Shown: positions 24,464-35,655 of the stretch, in pieces
Layout of the letters: the number at the start of each line of letters is the position of its first letter
Numbering within the stretch: position 1 is the first letter of the stretch
Assembly: GCA_030762895.1 (NCBI GenBank)
Contig: CM061062.1
Location: 140,041,104 to 140,105,103, forward strand
Origin: Sophora flavescens
Taxonomy: Eukaryota; Streptophyta; Magnoliopsida; Fabales; Fabaceae
DNA length: 64,000 nt
Reading direction: 5' to 3'
Translations under genes and position numbers: made by a program
Notes under the pieces: generated by a model
The model's database searches: none
The model's input: only the letters and a program-made list of their open reading frames with translations
Told to the model about the DNA's origin: nothing

Positions 24464-25166
24464 TTACTTTAAAAATCCTGCCACTTGAATCATCCTTGAG
24501 TTCCACAGCTCTATGGTCATACACTTGGACAATAGTGAATGGGCCTGACCATCTTGATTTTCATTTCCCTGGGAATAATTTAAGCCTAGAATTAAACAAC
24601 AAACTTTCTCCCCCACATTGATCTCTCTCTTTTTTATTCTCTTGTCATGCCAAATTTTTGTTTGGGGTTTGTAACTCTCAGCATTTTCATATGAAACCCA
24701 TCTCAACTCATCTAACTCATTTAGCTGCAAAAATCTTGCCTTAGCAGCTTGAGACAAGTCCAAATTTAATTTTTTTAGAGCCCAATAAGCCTTATGTTCT
24801 CGCTCAATGGGGAGATGGCAGGCTTTACCAAACACTAATCTGTAAGGGGACATTCCCAGGGGGTTTTGAAAGATGTTCTATAGGCCCATAGAGCATCATC
24901 CAAGTGTATAGACCAATCTTTTCTTGAAGGGTTGACCACTTTCTCCAGTATCCTTTTAATTTCCCTATTAGAAATTTCAGCTTGGCCATTAGATTGAGGG
25001 TGATAGGCATTGGCTATCTTATGTTTTATGTCATACTTAGCAAGTAAGTTGGTCATAATTTTGTTGCAAAAAGTGAGTACCTTCATCACTAATTAGAGCT
25101 TTAGGTGTGCCAAATCTTGTGAAGATGTTTTATGTAGGAACTCGGTAACCACCTTAGAGTCATTAG
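24464..25166 (-). pseudogene. Integrase C-terminal half of Athila element 1
   Basis: Minus-strand pieces in two frames. One is [20 protein letters not shown] with the conserved catalytic Glu neighbourhood (about 24985-25040), followed by [15 protein letters not shown] (about 24850-24895). The other is [29 protein letters not shown] and ending near 24464, the GPY-side region. A frameshift lies between PWECPL and PYRLVFGK, and a stop lies near 25095. The partner half lies at 28995-29540, beyond the solo LTR. Confidence 0.85.
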
Positions 25167-25346
25167 TGTAACACCCCCTTGGCGCTACTTGTTGAAACTA
25201 AAAGACTGAAAATAATTACGCTGGTTGCTTTTTGAAATATAATTTTCTCTAGTTCTTAACTTACTTGAAATTAGTTGTAAAATTTTTTTCCTTTTTCTTT
25301 TCCTCTACCAATACAAACCAAACCTTTATAATTAACAAACAATCGA

Positions 25347-25391
<45 letters not shown>

Positions 25392-28300
25392 TCAATACAG
25401 TTTTACATATGGCCCTTTTATATTACAAATCATTTATTTAAGCCATAGCATAAGGAAAACACACTTCAACTAAACTTCTATATAGTAGCGGTACTGCTTC
25501 CCAAAAGTAAACCCAATATCAGATCCTACAGCTGGTCACAATTAATCTGTACCCACTGGGAAGTCCTCCCTAGAACTCCCCGCCCGCAGAAGTATCCAGG
25601 TTAGTCCTTCACACGCTTCTGTCATCAGCCTCGTCAAAGTGCAGGGAACGTATTCCCGTGTACGATATCAGACTCCTTTGGCTCATCTGTACTCGAACAT
25701 ATATATAGAAGCATAGTAGAAACCCAACATGAAAAAAAATAAAGCAAGGGTGAGATACCATCATTGAGTTTCATCATGATAACTACATGCACGACACTCA
25801 AACATCATGTATACATACTATAAATATTTCCTACCAATGGGATTCATACCCGATCATCCAATCATAATTTTTCAAAAATGTATGACACTTCAATATCCAT
25901 TCCTATGAGTCCTGACCTTTATTCTCCGGAGATTCCTAACTTCCCTTCTTCGAGCAATGATTAGGCTGCGATACCCTTAACACAATTGTCTCATGAGATG
26001 AGCCTCTAAATTTAGGTCTAGTTCCAATTGTTCAGGGAATATCACGATGGAGCACCTAAAATAATATTGGAATAGTTCCCTATTGAGTACATTCGTGCCT
26101 GGTAACCGAATTCCACGACCCGAGGTTGCAAAGCCCCAAGTATTCGCTGGATTTTCGAAGCCCGAATATCCCTAAGACCCAAAGATCCTAGAATTTATCT
26201 TTGGTCATTAACTAACCAATTTACCCAATTCACCCTTTGTGAAATTGTAGCTTGATACCTAAGGCATGTCTTCCCAAATATGGCATGTTTGCCAAACTAT
26301 GCATGTAAAATCCTTTGTTATCGTAATTGTTCTTTGTAGTTTGTTTTTCCTCTGTCGAGGCTTAAAGCTCCCGACTACCCTTCCTTAGGTATTCCAATTC
26401 CTTTCCCTTCCAAGTGCAATTTCCTTTTAGGAACACTAGCCCAACATCTCGACAATCTAGGTCCTTATCCTTTCCTTGATTTTTCCCCAAAGAATTTTCG
26501 TTCAGTGAAACACAAATACCAAAAACAAAAACTCTGAAAACTTATCCAAGTTTGTCAGAAATTTCCGCTATTCTTAAATTCTTTTCCAAAAATCCTTTTC
26601 CGATGAAATTCGTTTTAAAACATAATGAAAATAATTTTTCCATTTAATCCTTCATTTTTATTTCTGAAAATCTGTTAATTCTTTTAAAATCATTTCTAAC
26701 CCATATATTTATTTTTCTCATGTAAAAAGATCGTTGTTCCTCATACTGTCGTTAGGTAAGAAAAAACCCTTATTTCTTGAAAAATTATTTATTATCAATC
26801 TTAAAACACTTTTTAAAATACATTTTCTTAAAATTAATATTTATTTCCATTTTTCTCAACGTTTTCAGAAAATGTGTGAAAGTGATATTTTTTCACGGTT
26901 ACGTACGCTCGGTTGCTCATTAACTTATTCTTTTATTAAAACTCATTAAAATATTATTATTTTTAACTTAAAATTAAATCCACCAATTTTCAAAAACATA
27001 ATATTTCCCTTAAATTTTCTTAACGTTTTATCCTTAATTTTCAATAAGCACTGATCGGTGTCAGGCTTCCAGCCAATCATAAAAATCAACAAAAAATTTC
27101 ATACAACACAATTTATCACATGTTTTAACACCCAATAATAAATTCACAAATCACAATTTATGGCATGCATTCACTGATAAATCATGCATCATAGAATATA
27201 ACGCAATAATTTTTAAACATACACCACAACCTACACAATTAATTACAGACACACCAAACAATTTTATACATATAACTATCGAAGCTCCTCAGGTAAACTC
27301 CCCTTACCTTTGAAGATTCAAGTTCTGATTCAACGAAGTCTCGGTTTTTAAATCCGGTTTCCTCTACGAACTCCGAACAACAACTACTAACACAATCCTC
27401 ACAAAACAACACATAACTAATTAAACTTTGAAAAAAATCTATTATTTCCTATGGGTATGGTTTCAGCCGAAGCTAGGAAAAATAGGTTAGAGGTTTCAAA
27501 ATTCCACATACTCTTAGATCTATAACCTTATAGTAGTGTAGAGTTAGAGAAAATTGTCATAACTTGAAAATGAAGAAAAAATCATCAAACCCATTTTGTC
27601 GGTAGAATCGGCCAACAAAGAAAAAAATGGCTAGGGGTTTCAAAATTTTACATACTCTTTCTTGGATCCATGATCCTAGAGTAGTAGAGAGGTATTGAAA
27701 ATTGTTAGAACTCAAAAATAATCATCCTGTGATTTTCTACAAATTTTTGAAGACATACATGAAAGTTGAAGAAAATTGATTTTGGACATGATTCAATGGA
27801 AAGAAATGGACTAGAAAAGCTTATGATCATGACTTGAAATTGGAACAAAACCTCCTCCATCCTCACAAGTGAGGTTTCGGTCTCATATAGAAAATTGGGA
27901 AGGAAATTTTATTTTTACACATGCTCATGAATGAAGATACTAGGGATTATAACTAGTTCATAGCATTTGGAATCATATGAAAAGGATTTTTCTATGATTT
28001 TCTAGGAATTTCCAAAGTTCTAGATCTAAGAAATGAAAAGTGATGATCATGGCATGAATTTATGAAATAAATGAATAACAAGGCTTAGATGATCAAGAGT
28101 AGAGAGGGTACCTCTTGAAGATCAAGGAAAATTAAAGAGATTGATCAAAACTTTCCAAGAAAACCTTAAGAACTTAGGTTTTTCTTTGTTTTTCTCTAAG
28201 TGTAGTTTGAAGAAAATGAGAGAGTATGAGATGGGAGGGGCTGCCGTGATAGAAGAGAGTGAGGGGGTAAGGTGTAGTGAGTCATAAGGGTAGTTTAGGG

Positions 28301-28994
28301 TTTCTAAACACACTTAGGGGTATTTTAGTCTTTTTACGTAACAAATATCTAAGATATTTTCAAAAACCCATCATGACTAACATGTGGTGAGAAATGAGTG
28401 AAGATGTGGCTGATTTGTGTCCACAAATTGTGGGGACAAACTTGACATTTCAATGAAAATTCAAGGGTAAAATGGTCCAAGGACAAATAGTCTTTACACT
28501 AATTTGAAGAAATATCTAGATTTTTGTTTAAAGGTAATCATGACATGGGTGACTCATCCACATGACTCACCATCCTAGGTGGCAAGAGGTCTCAGCATCC
28601 TATGTCGGGTTTTGTCTCTGCATGTCCGTTCTCGACTCTGTTGATTACCCAATTAGGGTTTTACGCCCGAATCGAGTATAATAACATATTTATTTTGAAA
28701 ATTTTAATAATAACCCATATCGTTGGAAATGATATATAAATGCTATCCATTTCGTTCTCGGGTCAAAATTAGGTTTTCTGATCAGTAAAATCTTACTATC
28801 AGTGAAAATGCAGACCGTTTCCATCTGAATTTTCAACCAAAAATTTCACCGTACACTTATAAAAATAAGTATGATATGAATATGACTTTGGTTTTCCCTA
28901 AATCATTTTCTAAGTTCTAGATAAAAAAAATATACACAGATATTTGTTTATCGATACAGAAAACAGCAGAAACAGCAGACATCGGGGTATTACA
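25167..28994 (-). mobile_element. Solo Tekay-type LTR in Athila integrase
   Basis: 3828 bp, TGTAACACCCCC...CGGGGTATTACA, flanked by perfect 5-bp duplications ATTAG (25162-25166 and 28995-28999). Removing it rejoins the integrase frame (..PTSTN + DSKVV..). There is no internal domain, primer site or coding frame, so it is a solo LTR left by LTR-LTR recombination. Minus orientation is inferred from its right end (AAATTAGGTTTTCTGATCAGTAAA, ACCGT block), which matches the right ends of the LTRs at 46525-50028 and 5922-16066. It holds an AT run at about 25356-25389. Confidence 0.85.
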
Positions 28995-29540
28995 ATTAGT
29001 AGATGTAGGCACTGCCTCCACCCATTTTGAAACATAATCAACAGCTACTAACACATATTGATTGCCAAAAGAGGGAGGAAAAGGTCGCATAAAGTCTATA
29101 CCCCATACATCAAATAATTCAACTTCTAAAATGTCAGTTAGAGGCATTTCATTTTTGTTGGACAAATTCCCCACTCTTTGGCATCTATCACAATTAAATG
29201 CATAAGTGTGTGCATCTTTGAACAAGGAGGACCAGAAATAACCTGTTTGGAGGACTTTAGTTGCAGTCCTCATGCCTTCATAATGTCCTTCGCAGGGTGA
29301 GTATGACAATGTTGGAGGATGCCTTTTTGCTCCTCCTCTATTGCACATTTTCTCAATATTTGATCCGGGTAGATCTTGTATAAAATGGGATTATCCCATA
29401 AGGACTACCTCACAGTGTGGAGAAATTTCTTTCTCTGTTGATAGCTCAGGTCAGTGGGAATAATCTTACTTGCCAAAAAATTTACCAAAGCAGCATACCA
29501 AGGTGAGGAAGCTTCTTGTATAGACAACAACTTTTCATCA
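28995..29540 (-). pseudogene. Integrase N-terminal half of Athila element 1
   Basis: The minus strand shows the His/Cys zinc-binding domain ([19 protein letters not shown], then CDRCQRVGN). The catalytic core follows, with [20 protein letters not shown] carrying the first catalytic Asp and [12 protein letters not shown]. It is interrupted at 28995 by the solo LTR. Stops in the upstream linker (about 29420) and a frameshift near 29280 show decay. Confidence 0.85.
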
Positions 29541-29666
29541 AGGAAGGCATCTTACAACATGAGATTGTGCCCTAATTCACCTTCTAACTGTAGCCTAGAT
29601 AAGTGATCAGTTACTTGATTTTCCACTCCTTTTTTATCCCTGATTTCTAACACTACAAAAAAAAAA

Positions 29667-29935
29667 CCTATTTAGCGACCGAAGATTTCGGTCGCTAAAC
29701 ATGATAATTCGGTTGCTATACTGTATAGCGACCGAATTAGCGACCGAATTAAGGGGGTAGCAGAAACCCTGGTCGCTAAATGTTTAGCAACCGAACTTAT
29801 ATTTCGGTCGCAAATCTGCGACCGATATTTCGGTTGCAAAAGTATATATTTCGGTCGCCGTATAGTTGGTCGCATACCCAGCTCGCCTAATTTGGTGACC
29901 GATATTCGGTCGCTATTTCGGTCGCAAAATTATTT
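29667..29935. repeat. Left subterminal repeats of CACTA 2
   Basis: Repeated TTTAGCGACCGAA / TTCGGTCGC words in both directions, about a dozen partial copies. The right-hand cluster is at 33958-34480. Confidence 0.9.
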
Positions 29936-30228
29936 TTTTTCCTGTAACGATCTTGCCGACCAAATATAGTTTTTCAACTATTACCCCATTGATTTTTAAT
30001 TTGATATAAACAAAATACACTAATATTTTTTTTAAATAAATAGAAAACATAAATATGATGTACTAACGATCCAAAACACCACAGTCAATATGATCAAGAA
30101 AACATATACATTAATTAACGCAAGTTTAACAATGGTTTATAAAAAAAATGTTTAATAAGTACTAATTAACGATCAAAACATAAAAATACACCACAGTCAA
30201 TAAATACTAATCAAAATATCAAAACTCG

Positions 30229-30615
30229 TCAATCTTCCAAAGGGATGAACATGTAGAAACGAGAACCCCCAAGGTACTTAAACTTTGCCAATGCACCAGT
30301 GGACAACAAATACAACTCCCTGATACCATTTGTATCTGTTGCAAAATATGGGCGATCCTCATGGATTACTATATTCCCATTGAACAGATTTCCGCTTTTG
30401 TCTTCAATAGTCACAACACGCGGTATTTGTTGTCCCCAACGACGGTAGAATGGTCGCGGGATTGAAATCAAATCCTGCAAATACACAAGAACAATTTAGT
30501 TGATTAGTTTATGCCTTAACCATCATTACATGAATCCGATCGTTATTCTTAAGTTGATGAGATACTGTACCTGGTCTATATGGATGGCTATCTCAAAACA
30601 TTTAGTCGGGTCCAT
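30229..30615 (-). CDS. Small B3-domain-like protein inside CACTA 2
   Basis: Two minus-strand exons: 30615-30571 (ATG, 15 codons, MDPTKCFEIAIHIDQ) and 30474-30229. They are joined by an intron with GTACAG donor and TTTGCAG acceptor, in phase, giving about 96 residues. The second exon reads DLISIPRPFYRRWGQQIPRV, VTIEDKSGNLFNGNIVIHED and YLGGSRFYMFIPLED. It matches the B3 DNA-binding fold pattern: IP..F...G...P..V.L.D..G, then a closing F...GGS.F.V.IF strand. B3 domains are plant transcription-factor DNA-binding modules of about 100 residues, so this would be little more than the domain. It is probably a captured or exapted host gene; no promoter evidence. The frame is intact, unlike its surroundings. 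Confidence 0.6.
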
Positions 30616-33600
30616 TTTCTAATAAAACGATAAGGAAAACAAGTCATATGTCTAAACTTCATCAAGTGATAATAAGAAAAGATGGAAAGATCCATGTAGC
30701 ATACTATCATGTTAAAATAGAACAAAGAAATGCAACTTCACATGCAACTTTACATATTAGAAAACATAGTAGTTTTTAGGAAAGCGGATGATTTTACGTC
30801 GTTTTGAAGGATGGTCATAGAGAGGACTTTTCCTACCGGAAGTGCCTAGATAACCTAGTAAGGATGGTCATCAACAACTATTTCTGGAAAGCTCCATTTC
30901 CTAATGAAACAAATGAGTAAAAAACCAGAGTTGTTTTCATAATATTGTGTACAAAGCTACTTTCTAATGTGAATAATGTTTTAATGATGACGGCACGTCA
31001 TGCATGTGCCTGGAAAACTGTGCCTAGCCCTTCATTTTATCTAACCCTATACTTAATCCTTCATTATCTAAGAGACTTGCTTTTAAAATTGGCAATCACA
31101 ATATATAAACACATAAGGAGTTAATTTAACTCATATAAATATTTGCTAAAAGGTTTTTCAACCACTCAGTCTCATTATCAGCCATTTTCAAAGTAATAGC
31201 TCTAACCACATTGTATATTTAACAATAAATTTCATTTGACCGATCTCCAAGTAATTAAACCACCACAAAGGATGAACACATAACTATTTAGTGGATTTAG
31301 TCTCATCTGAATATGAAATTAAGCTAATATAATTGATACAGCGGAAATCCACCAAATAGAATATCATATTCATCTCCTACAAAAGTGTAGAAGGCAAAAA
31401 TATTTTTGTATGCACAAATTATCTGGTAGCCCCAAAGTCTACCATCCATTACTTTACACTCACCACATGACAAGCCCGATAAAAGGCCGCAACAATTATA
31501 TCATCTCCTTAGACCAATTTTTCCTTCAGCCTAGGAGGATTGTCATTCCTCTTTACACATAAACGTACATTAAAATGCACATTCACATGAATTTATACTT
31601 AGAAATTATAACCCGCGGATCAAACTATCATATCGTTGTCACTAACAATAAAAGAACCAAGATTATATCAATCAAGGAAATCTAAAGTGTGCCCGTAAGA
31701 AATTCACAAGTTTATACATGCATCATATATTGCATAATTGCCTAGCATTACTCAAGAGGTATTTTCGAAGCATTTGGTATTTGAATACAGGTGGCATTTA
31801 ATAAGCATTTAGTAACATCCAATACATTTCATAAATATTTTCAAATTTATTTCTTGAAGGAATCCATCAAGTTAAGTACCTTATGTAATCTCTTAGAAAA
31901 AATAATTCCGCAAAAAGATGATATATACATAGTGAAGCAAGGAACATATCTCATGTCCATTCCAAAATTCAACCGAAACATGGAAACTAAAGCATGTTAT
32001 AAAATCTCATAAACCCAGAATTTCTTCACAAATGAAGGCAAAACAAACATCACCAAATTATCTTTATATACATTGCCCAACCTGACAAGCATCATTGTTA
32101 CATAACCACATTTTGAATATATAAGCAGCCCAGATACTTGCAACAAGTATATAAATATATAGATATATATACCGCCCAAGTTTCACAAAAATTTCAACCA
32201 CACTCATAACCGAAACATATTAAGAACACACATAAATAGACTAACCAGTTCTTCCAAAACCGAGACAAGCAATGGATTTTATAAAAAGGTTTGATGTAGA
32301 CAATTTGTTGGCTTCAAGAAGAGACTTTCTAATTAAGCTCATGGACTTTAAATTAGTAAATGAATATTAACAACAACAAAGTCATGCCATTTACGAACTA
32401 ATAACACTTTATCAATTCATTCCAATGCTTATAATGTAAATATATACAAATATGATTCCATAATCATTTCCAAACAAGTTATCAATAAATACATATCAAA
32501 TTATTCTAATTACATTGATTCATTGTTATTGAAAGATTTTTATTTTAAAGAGAATAAACTATTCTTCATAGCAATCCAAATGTATGAACATGCTCAGATA
32601 TAAGTACCAGCCTTCAATTTAAAACCTTGATCTTCACACACATTCTCACTCTACCAATTTCCCAATACAAATATTAAAATTTATAAATCATAAAACTTTA
32701 CTTGACAAATCCAACCAAAAAAAAAACGTAATTGGCAAAGTAGCCACACTTACTCTCCTGTCAAAACTCTTTGCTCTCCCTGTAATTTTACCTTCTCTTA
32801 AGCAACCCGTATCATATTCTTAATTTTCTATTTCAAACAAATCTCACATATCTCATATCAAAACATATCTTCCACAAATCTCAGTATTAAATATAAGATA
32901 TGAATCTATTAACAAGATTAATTACAAATTAATGTCTGTAATATCAGTCTCAATCTCTTTTATCCACAATTTCTTGCCATTATCTCTACATCTCTACAAC
33001 ACATCTCAATTAATGTCACCCCTTCATATACCTTTACCAATTCCCCCAAACAAGTATTTATAACCCATAATAATTAAACTTGACAAGTAACCACTAACCA
33101 CCATAATTTTTTTTATAAACAAGCAAGTCGTGTAAATAAGAGTACAAGAAGTGTTCTAACCCGATACATCATTACACTTAACGGTCCATTCTATAATCAA
33201 CATAAAATGGATTAAAACCAAAACCTGATTGCACTCAAAGCAAAACTAATTGCTCTCCACACAATTAATCTTACTTTCTACAAGCAATCTTTATCATATA
33301 CTTGGTTTCTTATTTTAAACAAATCTCACATCTCATATAATGACATCTATTATATGTATCTTAATATTCATTACATGATATAAATATATGAATGAAAATT
33401 GAAAACCACAATAATTTTTAAATAGGAATTTACATCAAGATTAATCACAAGTTACATTAGAAACAATGAAAAGGTGTTCTACTCAATCACAGTCACCTAT
33501 ATCACAACTCACAACTCACATGAAATACACAAGTAGCTCTTCTCAGTAGTAAGCAATAAAGCAAGCAATGAAACAATGAAGCAAAATAAAAAATGATACA

Positions 33601-33957
33601 TAGAGAGTCCATGCATGGTTACCTCAAGGCAGAGCAGGGAATGCACAAAATGAGGAGAGAAGAGGGTAGGAGGAGCTCTGCACGTACGTGGTGACCGGAG
33701 AGCTGCGTACGTGTTGGTAGCCGGAGTATGGTGGCCTGAAACAGAGGGGGGGATTAAAAACAGAGCAGGAAGAGGGGAAAGGAAGAGAGGAGAGGAAGAG
33801 GGAAGAGAAACGGAGGCTTACCGGAGACGGCGGTGGTGGCGGTGCGCACTGCACGGTGGTGGCGGCCTGAACGCGAGGGAGAAGAAGATGGGTGAGGAAG
33901 GAAGAGATGGCAGAAATGAGGAAGAAGGGAAAGATTTCACGATTTTATGGATTTATA
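30616..33957. other. CACTA 2 interior without recognisable gene
   Basis: Strongly AT-rich sequence with many short frames in both strands and nothing recognisable. A repeated region (32700-33480) has two loosely similar halves (TTGCTCTCC..ATTTTACCTTCT / TTGCTCTCC..AATCTTACTTTCT), suggesting an old internal duplication. Confidence 0.4.
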
Positions 33958-34792
33958 ATTTGGCGACCGAAATAATCGATCGCTAAATCGGTCGCCAATC
34001 ACTTAAATAAAAAATGGTCGCTAAATTCGGTCGCGGGATGAGTTAATTTGAAATTTGAATTCATAAATTTAGCGACGGAGTATTCAATCGGTCGCTAACA
34101 CGCGTGATTTTAATTTTTTTACGCGCCGTTTAGCGACCGAAAAAATATCGTTCGCAAATGTAAATAAAATTTAACCGTTGCATTTAATTCGGTCGCTAGT
34201 TCGGTCGCTAAGAATACATAAAATTTCAGACTTTCAACTGTTACATTTAATTCGGTCGCTATTTCGGTCGCTAAGAAGGAATAAAATTACTGACTTTTAA
34301 GTTCCTTTATTTAGCGACGGAAATAGTGACCGATAACCCTGCTACGCTCTATTTCGGTCGCTATTTCGGTCGCAGTATTATCTCTAATCACTACTTCATG
34401 TAGATCCTACAATCGGTAGCCAGTTCGGTTGCAAAAAGCAACCGAAAAATTCGGTCACTATTTTCGGTCGCTAAACAACCTTTTTTTTGTAGTGTAAATC
34501 AAACTTTTGCTGCAAAAGCACCCATCTTATCAGTCCAGGCTTTGCATCCTTCTTGGCAATTAAGTACTTGATGGATGAATGATCTGTATAGACAATGACC
34601 TTGGTTCCCACTAAGTATGACCTGAACTTTTTAAAAGTAAAATACCACTGCTAGTAGTTCCTTTTCTGTGGTGGTGTAATTCAGCTGAGCATCAATTAAA
34701 GTTGTGCTTGCATAATAGATGGAATGAAAAATCTTGCCTTGCCACTGCCCCAGCACAGCCCCTATTGCATAGTCACTTGCATCACACATCAA

Positions 34793-35655
34793 CTAAAAAG
34801 GTTTTTCCCAGTCAGGAGCCACAATGACTGGTGCAGTGATTAGAGCTTGATTCATTGTTTCAAATGCCTTTAAACATTTTTCATCAAATTCAAATGATGT
34901 CTCATGCTGTAGCAACTGACACTGAGGTTTGGAGATTGTTGAAAAATCTTTTATAAATCTTCTGTAAAATCCTGCATGCCCCAAAAAGCTTCTCATTCCT
35001 TTCACATTCATGGGTGGAGGCAGTTTTTCAATAACTTCAACTTTGGCTTTGTCAACCTCCATTCCTTTTTTGGATATTGTGTGTCCTAGAACAATGCCCT
35101 CTTGTACCATAAAATGGCACTTCTCCCAGTTTAGAACTAGGTTAGTTTCTTCACATCTGTCTAAGATCTACTCCAGATTGTTAAGGCAATCTTGGAATGA
35201 TTCTCCAAACACTGAGAAATCATCCATGAAAACCTCCATAGATTTCTCTATCAAGTCTAAAAAAAATAGACATCATACATCTTTGGAAAGTGGCAGGGGC
35301 ATTATACAACCCAAATGGCATCCTTCTGAAGGCAAAATTACCATAGGGGCATGTGAAAGTAGTCTTCTGTTGATCCTCAGGGGCTATGGTTATTTGATTG
35401 TAGCCTGAATAACCATCCAAAAAGCAATAAAACTCATTTCCTGCCAACCTGTCAAGCATCTGATCTATGAAAGGGAGTGGAAAATGGTCCTTTCTAGTGG
35501 CCTTGTTCAGCTTCTTGTAGCCCATGCAAATTCTCGATCCTGTAACTGTTCTTGTTGGAATTATTTTATTCTTTTCATTTGTGACAACAGTGACTCCTCC
35601 TTTCTTGGGCACACATTGGATTGGGCTAACCCACACACTATCTGAGATTATAAAC
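34793..35655 (-). pseudogene. Reverse transcriptase of Athila element 1, truncated and frameshifted
   Basis: The minus strand, from right, reads DSVWVSPIQCVPKKGG, RICMGYKKLNKATRKDHFPL, FIDQMLDRLAGNEFYCFLDG, then YSGYNQITIAPEDQQKTTFT and MPFGLYNAPATFQRCM. A frameshift in an A-run (about 35258-35265) follows, then the MDDFSVFGESF active-site motif, a stop near 35170, and the connection region LGHTISKKGMEVDKAKVEVI and FLGHAGFYRRFIKDF. Homology stops abruptly at about 35655, so the palm N-terminus, protease and gag are missing. Confidence 0.88.

Larger units (their letters stand above)
29651..34494 (-). mobile_element. CACTA element 2, 4.8 kb, non-autonomous, carries a B3-like gene
   Basis: Ends are CACTACAAAAAAAAAACC (left) and the inverted ..GGTTTTTTTTGTAGTG-type end (right: CCTTTTTTTTGTAGTG). 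Target duplications TAA lie at 29648-29650 and 34495-34497. Subterminal repeats TTTAGCGACCGAA / TTCGGTCGCTAAA fill 29667-29935 and 33958-34480. No tnpA or tnpD homology is seen. The interior is AT-rich apart from a two-exon B3-like gene (30229-30615) and a GC-richer, purine-rich patch near 33640-33900, probably the 5' end of the element's transcript. Confidence 0.92.
29541..34792 (-). pseudogene. RNase H region of Athila element 1, split by CACTA 2
   Basis: The right part (34495-34792, minus) reads MCDASDYAIGAVLGQWQGK and [19 protein letters not shown]. The left part (29541-29650) continues with EIRDKKGVENQVTDHLSRLQ. The join KFDL/EIRDKKG is restored exactly when CACTA 2 and one TAA are removed. 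A TAG before LMCDASDY and one in the FYF-KFRSYL stretch are inactivating. Confidence 0.8.
19122..35655 (-). mobile_element. Athila element 1 (Ty3/gypsy), 5'-truncated, with two nested insertions
   Basis: The minus-strand order from right to left is reverse transcriptase, RNase H, integrase, envelope-position ORF, polypurine tract, 3' LTR: the Athila layout, with an extra ORF after integrase. The 5' LTR, gag, protease and start of reverse transcriptase are missing; homology stops at about 35655. It is split by a solo LTR (25167-28994) and by CACTA 2 (29651-34494). Candidate 5-bp flank before the LTR is TTAAT (19117-19121). Multiple stops and frameshifts show it is inactive. Confidence 0.85.

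Noticed and set aside
25167..28994. Interpretation as a DNA transposon because ends TGTAACACCC/GGGTATTACA are inverted
   Set aside because: TG..CA ends, a 5-bp duplication and sequence shared with LTRs that flank a primer-binding site and polypurine tract favour an LTR.
33624..33986. GC-richer ORFs on both strands near the right end of CACTA 2
   Set aside because: Low-complexity Gly/Arg/Glu or Pro/Ser translations of purine-rich DNA; better explained as the element's 5' untranslated region.
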